Position numbers and translations under genes: made by a program. Positions 8,158 to 15,399 of a stretch of 64,000 nt of DNA are shown one piece after another. Source of the DNA: Acidobacteriota bacterium. GTDB lineage: Bacteria; Acidobacteriota; Terriglobia; Acidiferrales; UBA7541. Every line of letters starts with the position of its first letter. The first letter of the stretch is position 1. Below the pieces are notes generated by a model. The model was not told where the DNA came from, ran no database searches, and worked only from the letters and a program-made list of their open reading frames with translations. The stretch is from positions 1-64,000 of the forward strand of contig JABDEK010000004.1 in assembly GCA_013287135.1 (NCBI GenBank), read 5' to 3'.

Positions 8158-10242
8158 ATGAAGGTTCTCTACAACGTTCTCACAGAATTCGTTGACATAA
8201 AGGCAGCGCCTGCTGACCTTGCCTCGCGTCTTTCCCTCGCCGGAGTTGCTATTGATTCGGTTGAAGACTCGGCGGCCGGTCCCGTCCTGGACGCGGAAGT
8301 TACCGCAAACCGTCCCGATTGTCTCGGCCATTACGGCATCGCGCGCGAGGTTGCCGCGGTCTACCGTATGCAGCTCAAGCCGGTACAGCCAAAGCTTAAA
8401 GAAGTTGCAGACAATGCCGCGGACGCCACGCGTGTTGAAATCGAATCCCCGGACGTTTGCCGGCGCTTCACCGCTCGCATTCTGCGCGGCGTAAAAGTTC
8501 AGCCCTCACCGGACTGGCTGCGCGAACGGCTCGAGGCCATGGGCCAGAAATCGATCAATAACGTAGTAGACGTCACGAACTACGTAATGTTCGAATTGGG
8601 TCAGCCGCTGCACGCCTATGACTTCGATAAATTAAACGAACGGCGGATCGCCGTGCGGCGCGCGCGTCCAGGTGAAAAACTTTGCACGTTGGATGGTGCG
8701 GAGCGGACCCTCACGAGAGACATGTGTGTGATTGCCGACGCGACTCGCGCCATCGGAATCGGCGGTGTGATGGGCGGAACAGACACAGAGATTAGCTTCA
8801 GTAGCCACAATATTCTGCTGGAAGCCGCGTGGTTTGATCCCATTTATGTTCGACGAACCGCGAAAGCGCTCGGCCTGCGCACGGAAGCTTCTTACCGCTT
8901 CGAGCGCGGAGCCGATCCAGAAATGGCGGAGCTCGCTTCGAGGCGCGCTGCGGAATTAATTCAGCAGGTAGCCGGCGGCGAACTTTTGTCGGGCGTAGTG
9001 GATGTTTATCCCTCTCGCGAACCGGAAAAGAAAATCCAATTGGCGCGAAAAGAAATCCTGCGTGTGATGGGCGCGGATATTCCGGACCGCGGTGTGGAAG
9101 AAATTTTGAGCGCGCTCGGATTTCATCCTACCCGTGTGGATGCAAATCGTGGCAGCGACGGTTCTCTCGCAGCTGTTTGGGAATGCAAACAGGTTTCCTG
9201 GCGGCGCGATGTCACCCGTGGAATCGATCTGATTGAAGAAGTAGCTCGTCACTACGGTTACGACAAATTTCCGCCGCGCCTTCCACCCGCGAAAAAGCCG
9301 GCGCATCGTTTGCCGCACGCAGAGGCTCAGGACCGGTTGGTAGAACGCGCCATCGCGCTTGGCTATCACGAAATCGTAGAAATCCCGATTGCCGATACCC
9401 AACGCGACGCTCTGTTCCGTGAAGAAGGGATTCAACCTGCCGTAATTGGCAACCCGCTGGCGGAAGATGCATCGATTATGCGTTCGAGCGGCATCGTCAG
9501 CATGGTTCGCGCCATCGAATGGAACTTAAATCACGGAAACCGCGATCTGCGGCTGTTTGAGTTCGGCAAAAGATATGAGTTACGCGACGGAGCGCCCGTA
9601 GAATCAGCAGTTCTTACGCTGGGAGCCACTGGTTTGGCTCGCGAGAAAACAATTTATGAAACAGCACGAGAATTCGGTTTCGCAGAATTAAAAGGCGCCC
9701 TCGATCAAATTGGAGAACTAGCGGGCGGATTGGAATGGCAAGCCGGGGGACCGCCTTGGCTGTCGGCCGCACGTTCGGCTCATTTTTCTGCAAAGAACAA
9801 AGGCGAACAACTGGGCGTCGCCGGTCAACTCTCCCGCCGCCTCGCTGAGCAGTTGAAGTTGAGGCAGGAAGTATATCTAGCGGAGCTGAAACTCGAACCG
9901 CTGTACACCTGTATCGAAGCCACACGCGCGGCGCTCCGCTTCGTGCCTTGGCCGCGTTACCCTGCCGTCGAAAGAGATTTTTCGTTGGTGTTAGCCGATG
10001 GCGTCACATTTGCGCAAGTGGAACAAACGATCCGAGCGCTCGCTATCGCCGAGATTCAATCGATCGAAGCTGCTGACCTTTTTCGTGGTGGCCAGATCCC
10101 TGCCGGAAAATATTCTCTTATGATTCGAGTGAAATTCCAAAGCTCGCAAGGAACTCTTACGGACTCACAGCTGGCTGAATTCAGTTCCCGTACCGTGACT
10201 GCGCTCGAACAAAAACTCGACGCCACCTTGCGCGCAAGTTAG
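8158..10242 (+). CDS. pheT: Phenylalanine--tRNA ligase beta subunit, short form lacking the OB-type tRNA-binding domain
   Basis: This 694-aa protein aligns with PheT at its N-terminus ([20 protein letters not shown]), in the [19 protein letters not shown] segment, in the B3/B4 and B5 regions ([34 protein letters not shown]) and in a complete C-terminal FDX-ACB domain ([14 protein letters not shown]). The usual tRNA-binding (EMAP/OB) domain of about 110 residues, which normally lies between the N-terminal helix pair and the NRPDCLG segment, is absent: [20 protein letters not shown] joins directly to TANRPDCLG. The reading frame is intact, so this is a clean domain absence, possibly normal for the lineage. 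Confidence 0.95.
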   Translation: MKVLYNVLTEFVDIKAAPADLASRLSLAGVAIDSVEDSAAGPVLDAEVTANRPDCLGHYGIAREVAAVYRMQLKPVQPKLKEVADNAADATRVEIESPDVCRRFTARILRGVKVQPSPDWLRERLEAMGQKSINNVVDVTNYVMFELGQPLHAYDFDKLNERRIAVRRARPGEKLCTLDGAERTLTRDMCVIADATRAIGIGGVMGGTDTEISFSSHNILLEAAWFDPIYVRRTAKALGLRTEASYRFERGADPEMAELASRRAAELIQQVAGGELLSGVVDVYPSREPEKKIQLARKEILRVMGADIPDRGVEEILSALGFHPTRVDANRGSDGSLAAVWECKQVSWRRDVTRGIDLIEEVARHYGYDKFPPRLPPAKKPAHRLPHAEAQDRLVERAIALGYHEIVEIPIADTQRDALFREEGIQPAVIGNPLAEDASIMRSSGIVSMVRAIEWNLNHGNRDLRLFEFGKRYELRDGAPVESAVLTLGATGLAREKTIYETAREFGFAELKGALDQIGELAGGLEWQAGGPPWLSAARSAHFSAKNKGEQLGVAGQLSRRLAEQLKLRQEVYLAELKLEPLYTCIEATRAALRFVPWPRYPAVERDFSLVLADGVTFAQVEQTIRALAIAEIQSIEAADLFRGGQIPAGKYSLMIRVKFQSSQGTLTDSQLAEFSSRTVTALEQKLDATLRAS

Positions 10243-10362
10243 GAACCTGACGAAAATTGCTGGGCTGCTAAGGCTGACCCAAACCATCTATTTCGCATCA
10301 ATATCATTTGCACGCTGGTGACCGATGGCCGACAATGGCGGAAGCTCAGCCGGGAGCGCAAA

Positions 10363-10641
10363 GTGAAAATAGAAATCTATGACCAAATCTATAACGTCAA
10401 CGCGGAAGGTAATGAACAATACTTTAAAGATCTAGCTGCCTACGTCGACTCCAAGATGCGTTCCATCGCCGAAGAAACGCGCATGGTAGATTCCCTGAAA
10501 GTAGCCGTGCTCGCTGCGTTAAACATCGCCGACGAAACATTTACGCTGCGCCAGCGGCAGCAGGAAATCGACGGCCCGTTGCGCAAACGCGTGGAAAAGT
10601 GCGTAGCCATGGTGGAAAAAGCCCTAGAGCACACGAACTGA
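10363..10641 (+). CDS. zapA: Cell division protein ZapA
   Basis: This 92-aa protein has the ZapA pattern: a short beta-strand start (KIEIYDQIYNV), EQYFKDLAAYVDSKMRSIAE, then a long C-terminal coiled-coil. ZapA crosslinks FtsZ filaments. The GTG at 10363 is preceded by GGGAG at six bases and matches the family's usual start; a GTG at 10318 in the same frame would add 15 residues. Position directly after pheT is a common arrangement. Confidence 0.85.
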   Translation: MKIEIYDQIYNVNAEGNEQYFKDLAAYVDSKMRSIAEETRMVDSLKVAVLAALNIADETFTLRQRQQEIDGPLRKRVEKCVAMVEKALEHTN

Positions 10642-10777
10642 TCCTCCCCTCAAGCCCGTTCTCGCCAGGCACAACTCGTTCGTGGCGGTACCCATCTACT
10701 ATATGATTCAGTTTTGGGGCCTTCACAAATATCCGCAAGGTGGTTCGTTTTCCATCTTTTAGCAGAGGTCGAAAACT

Positions 10778-12121
10778 ATGCGTGTACAGCGCGTGCGATT
10801 CGCAGTGCTTCTGTTGCTGGGATGTTCTTTGGGTGTAAAGGTGCCGAGGTGTAGCGGCCAAACGCCGCAGCAGCAGCCTGCTGTCCCGCCGGCGCCCAAG
10901 ATACAACCGCCAGCGGCGCAATCGCACGGCGCGGTTCGCCTAAGTCTGGACGAAGCCATCCAATTGGCCCTTCAAAACAATCACAATTTGAAGGCCGCTC
11001 AAACGACCATCCAACAAAACCAGGCGCAAGAAATCACCGCGAATCTGCGGCCCAATCCCAGCCTGACCCTAGACGCGCAATTCCTGCCGATTTTTCAGCC
11101 CGAAAACTTTACGCTCAACTACATCGACACCACCGCGCAGTTTGATGTGGGCATTTCATACTTGTTTGAACGCGGGAAGAAGCGTCAGCACCGCTTGCAG
11201 GCAGCCCAAGACACGACTGCGCAGACGAGATCGACCGTTGCCGATAACGAGCGCACTCTGACTTTCAACGTGGCTTCGCAGTTCTTAAGCGTTCAGCTTG
11301 CGGAATCCACTCTCGATCTGGCAATAGAGGATATGAAGAGCTTTCAGAAAAGCGTGGACATCAGCCAGGAGCGTTACAAGTCCGGCGCCATCAGTGAAGG
11401 TGACTATCTGAAGATCAAGCTCCAATTGCTGCAGTTCCAGAGCGACGTCTCGCAAGCACAGCTCGCCAAAGTTCAGGCGCTCGTCGGCCTGCGGCAGTTA
11501 CTCGGATACCACACCGTCGGGGCGGACTTCGACGTCTCGGCCGATTTCGACTACCTGCCGGTCACCGTCAAACTCGAGGACCTGCAGGCCAAAGCCTTGC
11601 AGAACCGGGCGGATCTTAGAGCCGCGCAACAAGGCGTGATCGCAGCGAAGAGCCAGTACGAACTGGCGAAGGCCAATGGGAAAGTCGATGTCACTGGCAC
11701 GTTCAATTACGACCATGTGAGCGAAACCAACACCGGTTCGATTTTCGGAAGCTTCCAGATTCCGATCTTCAATCGCAACCAGGGCGAAATCGCACGTACG
11801 AATTACGCAATCAATCAGGCCCGGGAGTTGGAGCTGGCAGCGAACGACCAAGTGATGAGCGACGTTCTGAATGCTTACGAGGCCGTTCGCGATAACGACC
11901 AGGTGGTCACCCTCTATCGCTCCGGTTATCTCGATGCAGCGAAGCAATCGCGCGACATCAGCGAGTACTCCTACAAACGCGGTGCCGCAAGCCTTCTGGA
12001 TTTCCTTGATGCTGAACGCAGCTACCGCGCTACCGAACTAGCCTATCGTCAGTCCTTGGCAGCCTATCTAACCGCGGTCGAGCAACTCCGCGAAGCCGTC
12101 GGAGTGAGAACTTTGCCATAA
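10778..12121 (+). CDS. TolC/CusC-family outer membrane efflux protein
   Basis: This 447-aa protein has an N-terminal signal segment (RFAVLLLLGCSLG), a proline-rich linker, and two outer membrane efflux protein repeats rich in long helices. LSLDEAIQLALQNNHNLKAA begins the first repeat, and SFQIPIFNRNQGEIARTNYA is the typical beta-barrel strand of the second. It forms the outer membrane channel of tripartite pumps. It converges on the ferredoxin-like gene 12 bp away, next to the RcnR/ATPase block, which suggests a metal-export role (inference). No inner membrane RND or HlyD partner lies adjacent. Confidence 0.85.
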   Translation: MRVQRVRFAVLLLLGCSLGVKVPRCSGQTPQQQPAVPPAPKIQPPAAQSHGAVRLSLDEAIQLALQNNHNLKAAQTTIQQNQAQEITANLRPNPSLTLDAQFLPIFQPENFTLNYIDTTAQFDVGISYLFERGKKRQHRLQAAQDTTAQTRSTVADNERTLTFNVASQFLSVQLAESTLDLAIEDMKSFQKSVDISQERYKSGAISEGDYLKIKLQLLQFQSDVSQAQLAKVQALVGLRQLLGYHTVGADFDVSADFDYLPVTVKLEDLQAKALQNRADLRAAQQGVIAAKSQYELAKANGKVDVTGTFNYDHVSETNTGSIFGSFQIPIFNRNQGEIARTNYAINQARELELAANDQVMSDVLNAYEAVRDNDQVVTLYRSGYLDAAKQSRDISEYSYKRGAASLLDFLDAERSYRATELAYRQSLAAYLTAVEQLREAVGVRTLP

Positions 12122-12133
12122 GCACCGCATTTT

Positions 12134-12514
12134 TCAGTGTCGAAGCGTATGACTGAACGGATCAATGGTATGACCCCTAAAGCTTTTAGGAAGAGGAAGC
12201 AGCCGCGCCGCGTTTCTTGACGCAACCGCCCATTCCAGCAGTTCGCGATACTGCTCGAATTCGTCGATATTTCCCAACCACTGGGTTCCACTTTCATTCG
12301 AAATTGTCACAATATTTGGAACGTCGCAGGGTCCTAAGCAACCGCTCATCGTGAGCTGAATCCGTTTCAATAAACCTCTGGCCCGCCACTCCTTTTTTAA
12401 CCATTCAACCGGAACAGCTGGTCTTCCATTCGCCGTATTCCCGCAGCAACACCCTACACATACACTCACTTGCCCTAGCACGAGTTTCTTCGTCTTTAAT
12501 GCTAACTCTTCCAT
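12134..12514 (-). CDS. Thioredoxin-like [2Fe-2S] ferredoxin-type protein
   Basis: This 126-aa cytoplasmic protein has a cysteine-rich start (Cys19, Cys22, Cys23, Cys24 in VCVGCCCGNTANG) and a second pair Cys59/Cys63 in MSGCLGPCDVPN. This is the spacing of thioredoxin-fold [2Fe-2S] ferredoxins and related metal-binding proteins. It is the last gene of an apparent RcnR-ATPase-ferredoxin series on the minus strand, 33 bp after the ATPase. A role as electron carrier, metal chaperone or cluster-based sensor for the efflux system is possible; the sequence alone does not decide. Confidence 0.65.
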   Translation of the reverse strand: MEELALKTKKLVLGQVSVCVGCCCGNTANGRPAVPVEWLKKEWRARGLLKRIQLTMSGCLGPCDVPNIVTISNESGTQWLGNIDEFEQYRELLEWAVASRNAARLLPLPKSFRGHTIDPFSHTLRH

Positions 12515-12547
12515 GATTTCAACTCGATGGACCGTCCGGGTTCCAGC

Positions 12548-14524
12548 TCAGCTAGTCGCGGAGGACGATGGTGAAAGCGTCCCGCGAACAATTTGTTTAG
12601 CCGACGAAACCGACGGCAGTAACCTCGCTGAATTCAAGATAAAGGCCATTTCGGACGAAACATGAATAAAGGCGGCCAGTAGAGGATTCAGAAATCCAAA
12701 AGCGGCCAGGCCCACACCGACGCTATCCACCGCTAGCGTTCCAACAAAATTTTGCAGGATAGTGCGGCGACAGCGCCGCGCGGTCCGCAAGGTTTCAACG
12801 AGCTTCGAAAGATCGCTTCCAATTAGCACGACGTCCGCGCTTTCGCGTGCGACATCCGTTCCGGAGCCCATGGCCACTCCCACAGACGCTTGCATCAACG
12901 CCGGTGCGTCGTTCACCCCGTCTCCGACCATCGCTACGCTATGACCCTTTTCAATGAGCTGTTTCACGTACGCAAGTTTGTCTTCAGGCAAAAGGTCCGA
13001 CACAATCTCGTGAACACCGAGTTTCCCGCCGATATCTTCGGCCACAGCCTTCGCGTCGCCCGTAAGCAGCACCGTTCGCAGACCCATCACCTTCAGCGAC
13101 TGAATTGCACTGTGCGCTTCGGGGCGAAGCGTGTCGGCAACTTGCAGCGTCCCCAAAAAACGCCCGCCGCGAGCTACAAAAATCTCAGAGCCCAAGCCCC
13201 GGGCATTCATCCGAGCAGATGGGACTCCACGTTCAGTCAGGAAATGCTGGTTACCAACAACGATTTCTTCACTATCATGTATCGCGACGATGCCTTTGCC
13301 CGGCATGTACTCAAATTGTTCAGAATCTTCGCTCGGGATGCCTAGTTGTGCCGACTTCGCAAGAATTGCCTTGGCGATGGGATGCTCGGAACGAGACTCG
13401 GCAATCGCGGCACTCTTCAACAAGACTGCCGGAGGAATATTTTCGGCAGGGCATACGTTTATGAGCTCTAACGTGCCGTAGGTGAGAGTTCCGGTCTTGT
13501 CGAGAAGTATGGTATCGACTTCTCCCAGTTTTTCCAGATAAAGCCCTCCTTTGATGATTGCACCATCTTGTGCTGCCCGACCGATTGAGCCAAGGATCGC
13601 AAGTGGCGTCCCCGCGGCGATGCCGCAGGCGCCAGCCACGATGATCACTGAAATCGTCGAGCGAATATTATAGGTAAACAAAAAGGTCAGGATGGCTGCC
13701 GCCAGTGCAAAATAGACCAAATAGCCCGCAAGCCGGTCGGCGATTCCTTGAATCGGCGCGCGCGACTTCTCCGCAGTCTCAACGGCCTCAATTATCTTGC
13801 CGAAAGTAGTGTCGCGACCAACACGCTCTACGCGAATTTCGAGTGCTCCCGACTGATTAATTGTGCCGGCATAAACTATGGCGCCCGCTTGTTTTTCAAC
13901 GGGCATAGACTCACCGGTAATTGGCGCTTGATCTACAAAGGAATGCCCGCCGACAACCTTCCCATCTACAGGGATGCGCGCACCCGGCCGGACAAGCACT
14001 TCGTCGTCCGTCGAAACTTTCTGAATTTCTAAGTCTGTCCACGATCCACTCCGCCGCACGGTCGCCGTGCTCGGCAACAGGTCCACTAGATGTTGTATTG
14101 CTTTGCGGCCACGCCCAACGGTGAGCCCTTCTAAGATCTCTGCGACCAGAACAAAGAGCGTTATCACCAGCGCGGTAAAAATTTCCCGGATCGCCAGAGC
14201 TGCCACGATAGCGATCGCCATCGACAACTCCATCGTCATGCGGCGTTGTGCAATGTTTTCATAGGCCTCGCGAAAGATCGGAAATCCACCCACAAAGGTA
14301 CAAACTACTCCAATACCGGTAACGTACGGGTTTCTCGCTCCGTGCAGCAGCAGAATAGCGATCGCTGCTCCCGCTACGAATAAAACGCGGCCGATTTCCA
14401 GCCAGTTGAGCGGCCCTTCTTCGCCGTGACCGCTTTCATGTTCAGCAGAAATCTGAGAAGCTGTTAAATGATTCGTTGCGGGAAGATCTACTGCTTCCAC
14501 TTGCATCTTTTTCACTTCGGACAT
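12548..14524 (-). CDS. Heavy-metal P1B-type ATPase with non-canonical metal motif
   Basis: This 658-aa protein has all P-type ATPase catalytic motifs: TGES (203-206), the phosphorylated Asp342 in DKTGTLTYG, the SEHPIAKA His-Pro motif, and GDGVNDAPAL. No N-terminal metal-binding domain is present; a short His-rich stretch (AEHESGHGEEG) precedes the first helix. The TM6 CPC-type motif is replaced by GAC (298-300, VAGACGIAAGTP), with no proline. The last helix has HVSSEMAFILNSARL. The start at 14524 has GGAG upstream. The upstream RcnR-like repressor suggests Ni/Co export, but the altered motif leaves the metal uncertain. Confidence 0.88.
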   Translation of the reverse strand: MSEVKKMQVEAVDLPATNHLTASQISAEHESGHGEEGPLNWLEIGRVLFVAGAAIAILLLHGARNPYVTGIGVVCTFVGGFPIFREAYENIAQRRMTMELSMAIAIVAALAIREIFTALVITLFVLVAEILEGLTVGRGRKAIQHLVDLLPSTATVRRSGSWTDLEIQKVSTDDEVLVRPGARIPVDGKVVGGHSFVDQAPITGESMPVEKQAGAIVYAGTINQSGALEIRVERVGRDTTFGKIIEAVETAEKSRAPIQGIADRLAGYLVYFALAAAILTFLFTYNIRSTISVIIVAGACGIAAGTPLAILGSIGRAAQDGAIIKGGLYLEKLGEVDTILLDKTGTLTYGTLELINVCPAENIPPAVLLKSAAIAESRSEHPIAKAILAKSAQLGIPSEDSEQFEYMPGKGIVAIHDSEEIVVGNQHFLTERGVPSARMNARGLGSEIFVARGGRFLGTLQVADTLRPEAHSAIQSLKVMGLRTVLLTGDAKAVAEDIGGKLGVHEIVSDLLPEDKLAYVKQLIEKGHSVAMVGDGVNDAPALMQASVGVAMGSGTDVARESADVVLIGSDLSKLVETLRTARRCRRTILQNFVGTLAVDSVGVGLAAFGFLNPLLAAFIHVSSEMAFILNSARLLPSVSSAKQIVRGTLSPSSSATS

Positions 14525-14574
14525 GTGACACGCTCCGAAACCAAAGAATTTCTGCAATCCAACCGGCCCTTTCG

Positions 14575-14853
14575 CTATTTCAGATACGTTCTTACAAGTT
14601 CGATCAGCTCCTCGGCAGCTTTCGTCTGCGGTGAATTAGCCGCGCTCTGCGGCGATAACACATGAAAGCGCACGTGCCCCTCCATCACCTCGGCCATCAG
14701 GCCGTTCAGGGCGCCGCGGCACGCAGCCATCAGCTGCAGCACGTCGGCGCATTCAGACTCCTCAGCTAGAGCGCGTTCTAGCGCGTCAATCTGGCCGCGA
14801 ATTCTGCGCACGCGGAGCAGGAGTTTTTCTTTGTCTTTTGCGGTGTGAGCCAT
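14575..14853 (-). CDS. CsoR/RcnR-family metal-responsive repressor, RcnR-like
   Basis: This 92-aa all-helical DUF156 protein has RVRRIRGQIDALERAL and NGLMAEVMEGHVRFHV. Residues His3, Cys35, His60 and His64 match the Ni/Co ligand set of RcnR. The formaldehyde sensor FrmR shares much of the backbone but lacks His3 and His64. It is the first gene of the minus-strand metal block, 50 bp upstream of the ATPase. A palindrome at 14862-14884 immediately upstream is its probable operator. Family knowledge predicts repression relieved by metal binding. Confidence 0.9.
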   Translation of the reverse strand: MAHTAKDKEKLLLRVRRIRGQIDALERALAEESECADVLQLMAACRGALNGLMAEVMEGHVRFHVLSPQSAANSPQTKAAEELIELVRTYLK

Positions 14854-14861
14854 AGGAAGCC

Positions 14862-14884
14862 ACTATACCATACTGTAGTATAGT
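14862..14884. promoter_or_regulatory. Probable operator of the RcnR-like repressor
   Basis: A perfect inverted repeat, ACTATAC - 9 bp - GTATAGT, lies 9 bp upstream of the rcnR-like start. Its AT-rich TATAC/GTATA arms resemble operators of FrmR/CsoR-type repressors. It sits between the minus-strand metal genes and the plus-strand small protein and receptor, so it could control both directions. Confidence 0.6.
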
Positions 14885-14994
14885 AACTGTACGCACTTTG
14901 CCTGATGAAACCTGTTTTGGTGTACGAACTCAAATTTCAAGACGGCGATTGTGTTCTATGCTGCGTCTAACTATTATCTTGTGGGGGTGTTCGG

Positions 14995-15279
14995 TTGTCT
15001 AAGCAACGGCGAATGGCGTACCGGATCGTGGCTGTGGTCGTGGCCGCATTCGTACTATCTTTGGCGTTTCAGGCCGCCGGGCACTGGCACAGTCAATTTG
15101 AGGATCAACACTGCCGCGTCTGTCATTTCGCTCATTCTGTAACAGTTGACCTTTCGCATGCCGCCGTGCTGCCGGTTCCGCAAGCAGTGGCCTGGCTCAC
15201 TCCAGCGAGGCCGATTGACCCCCAGCTTGAACTCGCCTTTCACCAGACCTCTCCCCGCGCGCCTCCTAGCCAGTCGTAG
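14995..15279 (+). CDS. Small membrane-anchored Cys/His protein of unknown function
   Basis: This 94-aa protein has one N-terminal membrane segment (IVAVVVAAFVLSLAFQAAGH) followed by a short external region with HWHSQFEDQHCRVCHFAHS, a possible metal-binding cluster. The TTG at 14995 follows a GGGGGTG; the ATG at 15013 in the same frame is an alternative. It diverges from the RcnR block and precedes a TonB-dependent receptor, so it may belong to metal handling. It resembles in style the Cys/His-rich secreted protein at 54609. No family was recognised with confidence. Confidence 0.5.
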   Translation: MSKQRRMAYRIVAVVVAAFVLSLAFQAAGHWHSQFEDQHCRVCHFAHSVTVDLSHAAVLPVPQAVAWLTPARPIDPQLELAFHQTSPRAPPSQS

Positions 15280-15399
15280 CCATCCTTAGTATTGAACTGA
15301 ATGCGGGGCCTCGTTTTTCGCTCTTTGGTGAGCGATGAGCCCTGGCGAATTCCACCACAACGACTGAACCAGCCCAATGTGGGCTCACGGGAGATTCGA

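Noticed and set aside
10642-10777. Possible 6S RNA after zapA
   Set aside because: zapA is often followed by 6S RNA, but the gap is only 136 bp, and the conserved bulge structure could not be drawn.
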